Assembly: GCA_023053575.1 (NCBI GenBank) | Contig: JAKZAP010000012.1 | Location: forward strand, 4,402,230-4,466,229 | Reading direction: 5' to 3' | Length of the DNA stretch: 64,000 nucleotides | Source: Branchinecta lynchi | Taxonomy: Eukaryota > Arthropoda > Branchiopoda > Anostraca > Branchinectidae | Part shown: piece after piece, positions 53,735 through 64,000 of the stretch | Layout: the number at the start of each line of letters is the position of its first letter | Numbering within the stretch: the stretch's first letter is position 1 | Notes under the pieces: generated by a model | What the model saw: the letters and a program-made list of their open reading frames with translations, nothing else | What the model was told of the DNA's origin: nothing | The model's database searches: none | Translations under genes and position numbers: made by a program

Positions 53735-53850
53735 GGGTTGTCAAATACTTGTAGCAGAGAGTGTCACTTTTTCAGCCAAAAAGTGCCATTCGGTGTCATC
53801 TACAAATTCAGAAAGTGCCACAAAAAGTGTCACTTTTCGGATGTTTTCCA
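53735..53850. repeat. AGTGTCACTTTT / AGTGCCA word cluster
   Basis: GGTTGTCAAATAC at 53734 then three AGTGTCACTT or AGTGCCA words; AAAGTGTCACTTTGGCAACC occurs inverted in context at 62557-62576. Looks like a hAT-type terminus (CAGGGTTGTCAA at 53731) with subterminal words; no right end assigned. Confidence 0.4.
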
Positions 53851-54264
53851 CCAAAGAAATACACAAAGGGGACAGGAGTGCAGCCTGGTGAAACCCCCTT
53901 TAACCTCGCGAGATCTAGAGATGTGTTTTTAGGTGACAGTTTTCAATATTTATCTACTTTCCATTTGAAACTGGATATTGAACACTGATCCGATTGATCG
54001 AACCCTCCCAAAAAAACAAAAAAATCGGTGTTGCCATCGTCGCCCATAACAGGAGAAGGGATCTGAGAGCCAAATTGTTGCCACAGAATCCCAGCATATA
54101 ATCCAAGATAAAAACAAACACAATCTTTACTTCAGAATTCAGATGAGAGATCAAACTAACACAATATTTACTTCAATCATGTTTTAGATTAACCGCAAAA
54201 GTTATAATTGATGAAATAAGCGATGAAGTGGCAGCAGATTGTATGTTCGTGAATATCGACAAAC

Positions 54265-54340
54265 CAGTTGTCCTAACTTTTTCTTTTTTAAAGCGCCAAC
54301 CGGTTGTCCTAACTTTTTCTTTTTTAAAACGCCAACCTCA
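54265..54340. repeat. 38-bp tandem duplication
   Basis: TTGTCCTAACTTTTTC and AAARCGCCAACC, two units (54265-54302, 54303-54340). Confidence 0.85.
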
Positions 54341-54369
54341 GTTTTTTCCACCCCTATCCAGCCCCTATC

Positions 54370-54737
54370 CCAAATCCAAGTAGCTGATGAAATTAAACTT
54401 CTTGGTGTTTACTTAACGACAGATCTAAAGTGGAGAAAACAAGCATATTCAATGCTGAGACGAGGGAACATGGCCATCCATTCCCTTTAGCTACTTTCTA
54501 GCTTTGGCGTTCGAACTGAACATCTCCTTAAAGCACAATGGACACTTCTAATGTTTTACTTTGTATTAAATGCTTCACAAATAAACATTTCCAACTTCCT
54601 TTAGAAGGCGCTACGAAAATCGGCCGTTTTCTTGTTATCCATTGTCTTTACCTCTCTGGCATTTCGGCGATCCAAATCTTAGCAGCTGGGATATCGTGGC
54701 AGGAAATTCAAAAACTCCCAGCAATGCTTGATAGGAA
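54370..54737 (+). repeat. old dispersed repeat, 5' half (host of the LINE insertion)
   Basis: EIKLLGVYLTTDLKW near 54390-54430 resembles the region after a non-LTR RT domain; 54530-54737 matches the reverse complement of 3700-3960. Interrupted at TGCTTGATAGGAAA by the I-group element and resumed at 60521. Confidence 0.65.
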
Positions 54738-54850
54738 ATAAACAAAATAAAATAATTTGTTTTTATCCGATCGGATCGGCTAGTGGGTACAGTCCCCACA
54801 TTAAAATAAGTGCTGATTATTAATGCTGACGACCCCTGCTTGCCCCTGGA

Positions 54851-56622
54851 ATGTCCAAGACTAACTATCCACCAATCCAAAACATGTACAAGACAACTGT
54901 CGATGTACAACTTGACTCCTCGGAAGATGGAGAAGAGGATACATTCAACACAGTCCGTTCTGGAGTCGTCTCCCCGGCAGAAGAAGTTCTACCCCCACCA
55001 AGTGGAAAAAATGCAGATGGAAGCGGCCAGAAACCTAGCAAAAGAGGGCGACATTCAGAATCCCCATTACTTGTATCACAACCACAACAGGGTAACAAAG
55101 ACGGCCTTCCCCTACCAGCTGAGCAAGAGACGGCAAAAACCCAACTAGTTGCAGTGCGCTTCTCTCCCTCAGTAATCAGCCAAAAATTCGACATCAAGAA
55201 CATAGAAGACATCAGGTCAGATATTTTCCGAAAATTGAGGGTTAACTTCAGCCTAAACATTTTGAGGTCAGGAAACCTTGATATTTATCTACAGGACGGA
55301 CCAGCAGTCGAACATGCCCTCCTCTTAAATATGATCAGTGGACTTAAAGTTGCAGCAGCAAAGCTAACCCCTCGAGAACAGATGACCTGCAAGATTGTAG
55401 TATACAATATCCCAGCAGGGTACTCGGATGAAGACATCAGTAGCAGTTGCTTGGACGAAAGGAACCGTTTCTTGGATGTTCGCGAGGTAACAAGACTCAG
55501 GTCAGACAAGGAACAACACTGACCCCAAGCAAGTCAGTCGCGATGGTGATTGGACAAAAGGCACTGCCAGAAAAAATATATGTCATGGGAGATGCCAAAC
55601 CCTTCAAGATCTACAAAGACAAACCTATGCAGTGCAAGAAATGTTTCCTGTTTGGCCATACTTCAAACAATTGTACATCATCAGAACAGACCTGTGCGAG
55701 ATGCTCCGAGAAAGGCCATAACGAACCGGACTGCATAAAAGAAATGTTCTGCAAGAACTGCAAAGGACAACACAAACCAACGGACTCCAATATCTGTGCA
55801 GCTTATGCGAACAGGTGTAAAGTTCTGAGAATAGCAGAAACAAAGCAGATCCCAATAGGCTTAGCAGCGGCTATTGTGAAAGAGTCAGAGAGCAGGACTA
55901 CTTTAGCCAAAGAGGGGAAGAAAGAGGAACCGAAGAAAACAACAACAACAAACTGTCCAAAAGAAGATAGGAAGGCTTGGCCCGAAGTACCAAGACCATC
56001 TAGAGGGTGGCAAACTACCCATCAGAGAACAGAAGAACCAGCACAACACACAGTTGAAACACCCAGACGTTTTGTCAGGAGACCTGGAACCGGTCCCAGG
56101 ACAAGAGCAAGCACTCAGAGCTCCCGTGCATCAACTCCAGTAACACTCCTCCCAGGACCATCCCGACCAACTTCGCTCCAAGGAATCTCACCATTTCCTC
56201 ACTCACATCAACCAACTCCTACCTTATATGCCGCATCGAATGAAAACACAATGAAGCCCCAAGTTTCGCACGAAATCAGAGAAGCTCTCCGACCCATCAT
56301 GTTATTACTAGCACTCACCGAGCTTATTAACAGCAGTAACCATCCTGAATCAATCAAGGGACTGATGAAGATAGAGGCCGTCTCCATGTTCCTGGGACAA
56401 GAGATACTGGCAGGAGCCCAGCAGATATTTCAAGAGATGAAAACCAGGGCAACCAACCTAGAAGTCATCCCTCAGAAAGGAAGCTCGAACACCTCTACAG
56501 AAAACGCAGGTCAGAAACAAGGGAAAAACTCATCCACAGTCTCCCAACACTCAAGAAATTCTGAGAATACCAACATAGAAAATCAACCAGGAATGGACAC
56601 TTCTGACCCAACTCATGGATAA
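54851..56622 (+). pseudogene. LINE ORF1 (Gag-like, CCHC knuckles), one frameshift
   Basis: From ATG 54851 the first frame (to 55522) has a Ser/Pro-rich N-terminus, then an RRM-like region with the VVYNIPAGYSDEDI block. The frame shifts by one base near 55510-55520, and the product continues in the 55447-56622 frame with three zinc knuckles: CKKCFLFGHTSNNC and CARCSEKGHNEPDC (both CX2CX4HX4C) and a CKNC...H...C variant at about 55750-55800. A Thr/Pro/Arg-rich tail and a helical segment precede the stop. Function: RNA binding and RNP assembly. Its TAA overlaps the ORF2 start within ATGGATAA. The single indel may be a mutation or a sequencing error. Confidence 0.85.
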
Positions 56623-59600
56623 AACCAACCCCAAATCAACAAACCAGAGGAACCATGAACAGATAAGTATCCTACAGTGGAACATAGTTTCAGCGAATAA
56701 CATTAAAATAAAAAAGTTAAGTGAATTCCTGAGTAAGAAAAGTGTTGATATAATTTGTTTGCAAGAGACAAACCTCAACGAGTTCCGTACATTAGAAATT
56801 GAAGGATACGTAACATACCGAAAAGACCGAGGCTCGGACAGACGAGGAGGTGGAGCTGCTATACTAGTAAATAGAAACCTGAAACACTCTCCTATTAGTG
56901 TCAAAGAGTGGAATAATGACTATGATGTGGTTGGGGTAACCATAGAGAGGAATAATAAAAACCCCTTAGCAGTGTCTTCATATTATAACCCTAATGGGAA
57001 TAATGACATTGAAGGTACATTGAAAGAAGTTATGAAGTCCTACAAAGAAATTTTCATAGTAGGAGATTTTAACTCTCACAACCCTATGTGGGGTAGCAGG
57101 AAGACGAATAAGTCAGGGAAAAGTGTGGAAAGAATCCTCGCAGAACTGCAAGACGTCTTTGTGTTTACCCCCAAAAACCTCAATACATATTTATGCCCAA
57201 GGAATAACGTCCCATCGACAATCGACCTACAGTTGGGAAGCACCAAGTTAGCCGACAACATAGTTATTGAAAGAATAAACGAACTTTTCACAGACCATTA
57301 TGCAATACTTACGACACTCTGTGCAGTTCACGCAACACCAAAGGAACAATATCCACATTTCATAACAAAGAAAGCAAATTGGAATCTTTTTGAAAATATT
57401 CTCCAAGAATATGATTACGAAGAGATAGACTCATGCTTTGACGTCGAAGAAGCTGCTTCTCTTCTCAATAAAATCATTCTCGAAGCGGCAAAATCAGCCA
57501 TTCCAGTTTCAGCCAAATCGAGACCCCCAAGAACATCTCAAGACACGACCCCAAGACCATGGTGGAATCAAAGGTGCAGAGAGGCAATAGAAAATAAGAA
57601 AAGGGCGCAGAGAAGGCACCAGAGAAACCCGTCAGTTGAAAGCCTAATCGAAATGAGAAGGATGGAAGCAATCTCCAAGAGGACAGTGTCGGAAGCCAAG
57701 AAACAAGCTTGGCAAGGCTTCAACAGTTCCCTGGACCCTAATCACCCTTCAGGAAAAGTCCATAATTTTGTCTGTAGGATGAATGGCAAACCTGCAAACA
57801 AACAGAAGCAAACCTACGACATCGAGGAAGACGGAAAACCAATTACAGAGGACAAAGCAAAAGCTGAAGTTTTTGCCGACCTATTCCAGAGCAAACGCTC
57901 CAGCTCCCCCACCAGCCAAAACCAGCCTAAAGATAGTAGCAGACCAAAGAAATCATTTCAGCATTCACTGGAATTTGAAGCCCCGTTTTCAGCCGACGAA
58001 CTTGAAGTCACCATAAATAGCCTGAACCTAAAATCAGCGCCAGGAACAGATGAAATCGAGAATGTCTGGATAGCGAAAACCCCAGCCCAGTACCGTCAGC
58101 GAATGTTGAAAGTATTCAATTTAGCGTGGAAGAAGAGCTCATTCCCAAAGGTTTGGAAGACATCAACGATCAAAGCGATTCTCAAACAAGGAAAAGCACC
58201 AGCAGACCCCAAATCCTACCGGCCCATAGCTATCCTTCCATGCATTGGGAAAGCCTTTGAAAAGATGATATATCGTAGACTAGAGTGGATCATCGAAAGC
58301 AACCTCGTAGTCCAAGCGGAACAAACAGGCTTCAGAAAACGACACAGTACCATCGACAACATTATCAGACTTGAGAACTTCATCAGAACAAGCCTTGACG
58401 AAGGCGAAATAGCAATTGCAATTCTCTTCGATTTTGAAGGAGCCTACAACAACGTCGGCCATGACCTCCTTGTCGAAAAAATGAAAGAAATAGGATTCCC
58501 CAGCTTCTTTTGGAAATTCATTGAGAACTACCTAAAGCAGAGAGAACTTGTAGTAAGGATAGGTAATATACTGTCCTCAGTAAGAAACATCAAACAAGGT
58601 CTCCCCCAAGGTGCTATATTAAGTACTCTACTATTCCTGATATTCGTATCAGACATCCAACTGAAAGATCACCAAGGACTAAAAGGGATGTTTGCAGACG
58701 ACCTCGTATCTTGCCACAAAGGACGCGAGTCCGCTCCAGTAACCAAACTAGCACAACAATCCTTGGACGAAATAAACGAATACTCTACCAGAGCCGGGAT
58801 ACCCTTATCAGCAGAAAAAACAAAACTAATACTCTTCCACCGGAAAAGAAAGATTGTCTTTCCCGAAATCAAACTGAAAGGAAGAATCCTAGACATCTCC
58901 ACAAGCGGGAAAGTTCTGGGAGTGACCTTTGATCAGAAGCTAACTTGGCTACCCCAAGTCTTGGAAATTAAGACGACAGCCATGAGACGGATCAACATCA
59001 TGAAGCGGATGGCAGGAACTGAGTGGGGCTCCAACCCCCATACTTTAATGGAGTTCTACAAACAGTACATCCGAGGGAAAATGGAGTACGGTATTCAAGC
59101 ATTCGGCACATGTTCCATAAACCTCATCAGAATATTAGAAACAGTGCAAAACATGGCAATACGAGTCGCGTTCGGCCTTCACTCACATACATCTCTGAAA
59201 TCACTTGGAGAAATATCAGGAATCCCAAAAATCGAAGAGCGACTGAAGATATTAACACTGAAATACTACTCAAAAATTCAGTGTTATGGAAGAAAACACA
59301 TCATCTATGAGTCAGTTTTTCAACAACCAAGCAAACAGCATCACATGGCAACTAAACAAAGATCTTCATTCAACAACTTCCAACGTTTGATACCCGACTC
59401 GAGAATGGATTTGCAGAAGGATCACCCCCCTCACCCTTCTTCTGCCCCATGGACCATGGACGCCATAGACGTAGAAACAGAGCTGATTCCCTCTAAGAAA
59501 GACGAAATGCCTTCATCCTTGATCACCCAGCTTTTCCACCTACGGAAGCACGAGATGTACCAGGAACACTTGGAAATCTACACAGACGGCTCAGTTCAAG

Positions 59601-60385
59601 GACGTAAGAGTGAAGCTGGAGCCTTCATACCATCAATGAACCTCATCATCCAGCAAAGGATCCCAGACAACTCTTCAATCTTGACCGCCGAACTGAAAGC
59701 AATCCTACTTGCTTTGAAAGTAGTCATACAATCCCCCCCTACCCCGAAGAGAATCGTTGTCTTCAGTGACTCGCAGTCAGCTCTCCTTCTAATCAAAAAG
59801 ATCAAATGGGAAACCGGAGGCCACGACCTAACGGACATCAGAGAGGTAATCCAAGAACTACAAGGGGAAGATGTCGTCATCAGGTTTCAGCACGTCCCAA
59901 GCCACTGCGGCATACATGGAAATGAAGTTGCAGATCAAGCCGCCCAACAAAGCATTAGCAGAGCCCTCCCATCCACTAACAGACCAACGGCATTCAGAGA
60001 TGTCCTCAGAAACAGATTGCGGCAGATTATTCCAGCGCTTCAACCCCCTCTGGTCTCCCCATTCAAAACCAGGCTTGGAACGACTATGTTCTTCAGAGTG
60101 AAGACCCAATCAGTTCTCCTGAAGAAGGAGCTATTCCAACGAAAGCTCAGCCCATCCCCTCTCTGCAGATTCTGTCTCCAGTGGGAAGAGTCTCTGCAGC
60201 ATATCCTATTCCAATGCAGACACCTGACCGAAAGGAGGAAGAAAATGATCTCAACCTTTAGATCTTTGGGTCTAAAACCAGATATCTCTACAATAAGCCT
60301 GTCCAGCAAATTGCCAACAGCAGAAGAAACAAGGATTTACAGCGATGTCCTCGACCTACTAACGAAAGCAGACATTAAAGTCTAG
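56615..60385 (+). CDS. LINE ORF2 polyprotein: endonuclease, reverse transcriptase, RNase H
   Basis: An uninterrupted 1256-codon frame. APE-type endonuclease, residues about 15-235: QWN near 20, CLQET near 48, VGDFNSHN near 148, TDHYAIL near 227. Reverse transcriptase about 480-780: SAPGTDEI, GFRKRHSTIDNI, LFDFEGAYN, GLPQGAILS and the catalytic FADD at 693-696. RNase H about 985-1110: YTDGS, TAELKA near 1024, FSDSQSAL near 1049, NEVADQAA near 1102, so the acidic catalytic set is present. A C-terminal CX2CX7HX4C knuckle (CRFC...H...C) lies at about 1183-1202. The start ATG overlaps the ORF1 stop by 8 nt (ATGGATAA), suggesting termination-reinitiation. All catalytic motifs are intact, so this copy is young and could be a source element apart from the ORF1 indel. 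Confidence 0.95.
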   Translation: MDKTNPKSTNQRNHEQISILQWNIVSANNIKIKKLSEFLSKKSVDIICLQETNLNEFRTLEIEGYVTYRKDRGSDRRGGGAAILVNRNLKHSPISVKEWNNDYDVVGVTIERNNKNPLAVSSYYNPNGNNDIEGTLKEVMKSYKEIFIVGDFNSHNPMWGSRKTNKSGKSVERILAELQDVFVFTPKNLNTYLCPRNNVPSTIDLQLGSTKLADNIVIERINELFTDHYAILTTLCAVHATPKEQYPHFITKKANWNLFENILQEYDYEEIDSCFDVEEAASLLNKIILEAAKSAIPVSAKSRPPRTSQDTTPRPWWNQRCREAIENKKRAQRRHQRNPSVESLIEMRRMEAISKRTVSEAKKQAWQGFNSSLDPNHPSGKVHNFVCRMNGKPANKQKQTYDIEEDGKPITEDKAKAEVFADLFQSKRSSSPTSQNQPKDSSRPKKSFQHSLEFEAPFSADELEVTINSLNLKSAPGTDEIENVWIAKTPAQYRQRMLKVFNLAWKKSSFPKVWKTSTIKAILKQGKAPADPKSYRPIAILPCIGKAFEKMIYRRLEWIIESNLVVQAEQTGFRKRHSTIDNIIRLENFIRTSLDEGEIAIAILFDFEGAYNNVGHDLLVEKMKEIGFPSFFWKFIENYLKQRELVVRIGNILSSVRNIKQGLPQGAILSTLLFLIFVSDIQLKDHQGLKGMFADDLVSCHKGRESAPVTKLAQQSLDEINEYSTRAGIPLSAEKTKLILFHRKRKIVFPEIKLKGRILDISTSGKVLGVTFDQKLTWLPQVLEIKTTAMRRINIMKRMAGTEWGSNPHTLMEFYKQYIRGKMEYGIQAFGTCSINLIRILETVQNMAIRVAFGLHSHTSLKSLGEISGIPKIEERLKILTLKYYSKIQCYGRKHIIYESVFQQPSKQHHMATKQRSSFNNFQRLIPDSRMDLQKDHPPHPSSAPWTMDAIDVETELIPSKKDEMPSSLITQLFHLRKHEMYQEHLEIYTDGSVQGRKSEAGAFIPSMNLIIQQRIPDNSSILTAELKAILLALKVVIQSPPTPKRIVVFSDSQSALLLIKKIKWETGGHDLTDIREVIQELQGEDVVIRFQHVPSHCGIHGNEVADQAAQQSISRALPSTNRPTAFRDVLRNRLRQIIPALQPPLVSPFKTRLGTTMFFRVKTQSVLLKKELFQRKLSPSPLCRFCLQWEESLQHILFQCRHLTERRKKMISTFRSLGLKPDISTISLSSKLPTAEETRIYSDVLDLLTKADIKV

Positions 60386-60520
60386 CAGCGACGCCGTAGA
60401 CCATCCAACCACCGTCATTGACCAGGCAAGAGGACCCTCCCTTGAGCCCAGCTTCTCAAGTTTAGCCAAGCTTCAGCAAGAAAAAGTCTAGAAGGGTCAG
60501 TGGATCCCAAAGACTATACC

Positions 60521-60690
60521 ATAGAAGGAAGGAAGGATATATTTGAGATGTCACTTAAGTCAAGACGCAGATGCAGTTCACCTGATAGTTGTTGTGTTTC
60601 ATCAGAAGTTCCATGGCTTATAGTGCCTTTTAAAAGTTTTTCTTTGTGGAATAGTGTTGTGAAGCATAATTAGCTTGCTTTATAAAAATG
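60521..60690 (+). repeat. old dispersed repeat, 3' half
   Basis: Resumes after the LINE: GGATATATTTGAGATGTCAC to TTGTGGAATAGTGTTGTGAAGC matches the reverse complement of 3545-3700. Confidence 0.75.
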
Positions 60691-60944
60691 TACCAGAATA
60701 TGCAATAAGCTTATAAAAAATAACATAGATACAAAAATCATTCAAAAACAAATAAACTATTCAAATCTGAATTATACAAGCTGATTTATGCATATAATAA
60801 AGATTCACTAAGTATTATAAGAAACATCACTTTTATCTTTGTCCAAGCTAGTAAATTGAGCATGTACTGGCCCAAAAAATTACGCTTTGAAATATCACAG
60901 AGAGGAAACTGTTGAAAAAGCTGCTGATCTAGGGGGTATTCATT
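60691..60944. other. AT-rich, no recognised feature
   Basis: No ORF or repeat recognised. Confidence 0.4.
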
Positions 60945-61012
60945 GTTCCTAGGTTGTTACAGAGTGAGATTGGGGTAGTTTGATGTGCCCATTGAACTTT
61001 AAAATTTATTTT
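60945..61012 (-). repeat. 63-bp block shared with 1203-1268
   Basis: Inverted match: TTGTTACAGAGTGAGATTGG, GGTAGTTTGATGTGCCCATT and GAACTTTAA, few mismatches. In the copy at 1.2 kb it lies just upstream of the piggyBac transposase. Confidence 0.8.
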
Positions 61013-61238
61013 TCATTTGAGCAGTTGATTCGGCAGTTACGCTTGCTTTTACTTCGTTTCTATATCTTGATGTTGTTTATATGTTGATGTTGGAATCAGA
61101 GCCTCATTTTAGTTGCATGCTGCTGGTCCACTTCTCGGCCGATCCCGGACTGAATCTTTCTACATCCCTTTCACAGTGCTTCCGAGGAAGATGGCAGCGC
61201 TTCTCGAGAATCACAGAATTGCTCACCGACCAAGTCTG

Positions 61239-62058
61239 TCAGGGTTTGTGCGCTTGCTCTTCCACGTTTTTCCCTGACTTCCCTGACCTTTTTTGGTTTG
61301 CCCCTTAATTTAAAACGCACCCCACCCCTAAATGTAGGGCTACAGAGCCCATCTACGAACTTGACCTTACTCTTGACCCAAACAACCCTCACACCAAGTT
61401 TCATCAAAATATCTCATTCCCTTCGAGAGTTACAGTGCGCACAGACGGACGGACAAACGGACAACTTTTGGTGATGTCATAGACACAACATATTAACAAC
61501 ACAAAAACAGATTACTATTTGTCAACTATAGTATTGCAATCACAGAGATCAACAAATGTCTCAAAACACTATGTCTTAAACACAAACGACAATTGTAACT
61601 TCACTGACAGCAACAACTTCAAATATGTTAGTTGGCAAGAAAGACTTCAAGTAACAGCCTGAACTTGAAAGCAAACCAAAAGAACAGGGAGAGGAAAAAG
61701 CAAAATCAGGGCAAATGGAAAAATCATACCGTCAATCATGACCGGTAATGATATTAGGCACTCGCGGCCTTCTTCAATTCAAACAAACAAGCCGTTGTAT
61801 ACATTAAAGCACAGACTGGGATGGCTCAAAGAACAGAGTTATCAACTGATAAGCTTTGGGCAGAGAACCGACGAAAAGAAACTTCCAGTAAAAAAAAACT
61901 CGATGCAGAAGTATAGACTGAACCTTTTCATTAATTTCCCTGACCCACCCTTACCTTCTGCGAACTTTTCACGATTTTCCCTGACTTTTCCCTGATTTCC
62001 CTGACCAAACAAAAATTCTCTGACTTTTCCCTGATTTCCAGAGCCGCACGAACCCTGT
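61239..62058. mobile_element. hAT-like element interrupted by a mosaic 3' module
   Basis: Ends CAGGGTTTGTGCG (61239-61251) and CGCACGAACCCTG (62046-62058) are inverted with one mismatch. Both subterminal regions are filled with CCCTGACTT and CCCTGATTT words. The flanks share TCTGT on both sides (5 bp); an 8-bp duplication is not clear. 61290-61483 inside is a mosaic repeat fragment. Confidence 0.75.
61290..61483 (+). repeat. mosaic repeat 3' module, nested
   Basis: CACCCCACCCCTAAATGTAG to GACGGACAAACGGACAACTT and GATGTCATAG; the GGGATCCC tip is missing. Confidence 0.8.
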
Positions 62059-63233
62059 CTGTGCTTCCCTGCAAGCAGCCTGCAAGGTGCTGCAGTGCTG
62101 CTGCTTCAACCAAGAAGAAAGTGAATCCAAAAAAGCACATTATCCAAAAGCAAAGAAGTGCTGCAAGCAGGGATGCGGCAGCTCTATTGCAAAAAAACAA
62201 GGCTCAGTTAGTCGGCACACGCCATGAGTAAGATTCTTAATGAATAGTTTCTAAGCCGAAACTAACCAATTTAATAAGAGTTCTGGACAAGACTCGCGGT
62301 CACCCATCACCCATGAATGAATGAATTTATTGCACGAAAAAACCCTTGGGGTCATGGCAACAAAACAAGAAAAAACACAACAAAAATCGCTCTCTATGGG
62401 ACAAACCAAGGCAGAGGAATCTGGCCACCTTACGGATGTCCCCCATATTTGTACTTCCAATTTTTTCTAGTAGCCACTCCTCCCTAGCAGTTTAGTAACT
62501 AACAGAAACATACATTTCTATAAAATTGTATGACTAATACTCGGAAAGTTTCATAAAAGTGTCACTTTGGCAACCATGGTTCACATAGCATAACTCTACT
62601 GTATATCCAGTGCGAATGAAACCCAAACTCACACAGATTACAGCATTTCCCTTCAGGAATCCAGGCCAGAAATAGTACACAATTCACATGGCACATACCG
62701 GGTGGCGCTTCTTTTGGATTTCGTGCCTAAATTCTAAATTGCTGTTATATTTTGTTTGCTAAAGAAACGTTTTTCCCTCTTTCCATTCTCCCTGTTCCCA
62801 ATATTTCCAGCTGAGTTTTGTACAAATATAAGATCTCGGCTACAAACATGGCTACCATTAAAAGATTAGAGCAAGTTTTCTGTTTTTTCTTAGTTTTCAA
62901 GCAAAAGGGAAAGTTCCTCCCGGTCTTGAAGTTTTCGGCGATTCTTATGAAAGGTCAATTCGGTATATTCTTACAATACGTCATCTTTCGTTCTTTTACT
63001 TTTATCTGTTTATGTGGGCGTTCAGCCCGCAGCGTTCTTCTGGTTTTTTAGTTACATGTCGTCTTATTGTTTTTTGGTTCCACATCGTTTTCCTGTTGTT
63101 ATTTCTGGTGGATTTTACGATTTAGTTTTCTTTCTTCGCTGAGGACGGTTCGCCGGAAGTGCAACCGAAATATCTGAAATCGTACTTATCCCTCGCGCGT
63201 CATCTTGGAGGGGTAACTAGCTTATCAAGAAAC
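62059..63233. other. unassigned, with a TGAA microsatellite
   Basis: ATGAATGAATGAATTTATTGC at 62310-62330 resembles an inverted LINE tail. AAAGTGTCACTTTGGCAACC at 62557 links to 53735. A 77-codon plus frame at 62818-63051 lacks motifs. Confidence 0.35.
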
Positions 63234-64000
63234 AAGACCAGAGGTTTCGATTGGATCCCAAAAATTTGAATATTTACAGACAATCGGATCTTGTAGCGGT
63301 CCAATGGTAATCATCGGAGAAGACGAAGTTCAAAGATGGATTCAGCGTATGAGTTTACCCCTATAGCCTGCGTCATGTCTACTTTGACGAAAGTTCCTGC
63401 CATACTTCTGCCAAATTTCCGGTTTCAGCCGGATTCCGGGCGAACTACTTGTCTTGCAAAAAATTGAATTCAGCATGCCTTCTTACCCATAAATCGAACA
63501 CCTAATGAAATTCACAACTCTTTCTTTTAAGAGATTTTCCGGTTATGGCCGGATTCCGGGCGATCAAATATTTGGTCGAGAAAATTGGGTCTTGTAGAGA
63601 TCCAGTTTTTGCCAGACTCCTTGAGCACTTTACTAATAAGATTTAGAAACAGATTATGGCAAATGGTCATCATCTGAGGAGAACAAGTTCAAATATGGAT
63701 TCAGCATGTGTGTTTACCCCTACAGCCTGCGTCATATCTACTTTGACGATGGTTCCTGCCTTACTTCTGGCAAATTTAAGGTTTCAGCCGGATTCCGGGC
63801 GAACTACTTGTCTTGAAAACAATTGAAGTTTAAAAACAGATTCAGCGTATCCATTCCACCCATATCTTCATACTCAACTTCACATAAAACTTAAACTTTT
63901 AACAAATTTTCCGATTTCAGCAGGATTCGCGGTGAAATGTGTCCAGGTATAAAATGATTGTCATATACGAATTCAGCATGCCTTCTTACCCGTAAATCGA
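63234..64000 (+). repeat. mosaic repeat running off the right edge
   Basis: AAGACCAGAGGTTTCGATTGG at 63234, 5' module, monomer cores near 63430, 63550, 63790 and 63920. A second 5'-module piece (GGGTCTTGTAGAGATCC at about 63588) lies between monomers, so the array is itself rearranged. Confidence 0.85.

Larger units (their letters stand above)
54738..60520 (+). mobile_element. I-group non-LTR retrotransposon, essentially full length
   Basis: A 5.78-kb unit with 5' leader, ORF1 and ORF2, short 3' UTR and no poly-A. It is bracketed by the two halves of an older repeat, whose uninterrupted relative at 3690-3720 (inverted) shows the empty site. Possible 7-bp target duplication: ATAGGAA (54731-54737) against ATAGAAG (60521-60527), with a G/A mismatch and GAAGG slippage. 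The endonuclease + RT + RNase H + Cys-knuckle layout places it in the I group. Confidence 0.88.

Noticed and set aside
55285..55509. Minus-strand ORFs inside the LINE (also 54865-55260, 56551-56904, 59596-60309)
   Set aside because: They are antisense shadows of strongly supported ORF1 and ORF2.

Overview
This window looks like a repeat-rich intergenic and intronic stretch of a metazoan nuclear genome, most likely an invertebrate. There are no operons or Shine-Dalgarno signals. Coding blocks are broken into short exons with GT/AG borders, and almost everything long is a transposable element: piggyBac, CACTA/EnSpm, hAT, P-element and pogo DNA transposons plus CR1/L2-like and I-group non-LTR retrotransposons. 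BESS and BEN domain exons, a probable endogenous mononega/chuvirus-like glycoprotein and a TATA plus TCAGT-type initiator hint at an arthropod, but the sequence alone does not prove it. I could not run alignments; all identities are read by eye.

Layout. 1-3.5 kb: the 3' part of one piggyBac transposase gene and a second, frameshifted piggyBac with subterminal palindromes. 3.5-9.3 kb: an old repeat fragment, a 5'-truncated CR1/L2-like RT, a G-rich repeat cluster and a 20-bp minisatellite. 9.4-20.8 kb: two direct copies of a CACTA/EnSpm-like transposase pseudogene, each preceded by a mosaic satellite-bearing repeat; copy A carries a 2.74-kb hAT-like insertion with an 8-bp target duplication, and copy B preserves the empty site. 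21.4-34.2 kb: two clusters of shuffled modules containing eight copies of an EXO1-like first coding exon, a BESS exon, an unidentified coding-like cassette and tRNA-like sequences; between the clusters lie two ordinary-looking exons of an unidentified nuclear-type protein and a BEN-domain exon with an in-frame 60-bp duplication. 35.5-43.7 kb: a small ORF with a promoter-like upstream, an endonuclease domain of a non-LTR element split by a mosaic repeat, a decayed viral-type glycoprotein, a P-element remnant and a nearly intact pogo transposase. 44-51 kb: mosaic repeats, a poly-C satellite, an AT microsatellite and a perfect-stem MITE. 54.7-60.5 kb: a nearly complete I-group retrotransposon with an uninterrupted 1256-codon ORF2, inserted into an older repeat. 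61-64 kb: a second hAT-like element and a mosaic repeat running off the edge.

The most widespread component is one mosaic repeat family: about ten copies or fragments with defined ends (AAGACCAAAGG on one side, a TTTTGGGATCCCAAAA palindrome on the other), a conserved 3' module and an internal array of 0 to 7 monomers of about 135 bp. One copy sits inside an otherwise readable endonuclease reading frame, which fixes its borders. Together with the filled/empty hAT site and the LINE nested in an older repeat, the window gives a readable order of insertions.
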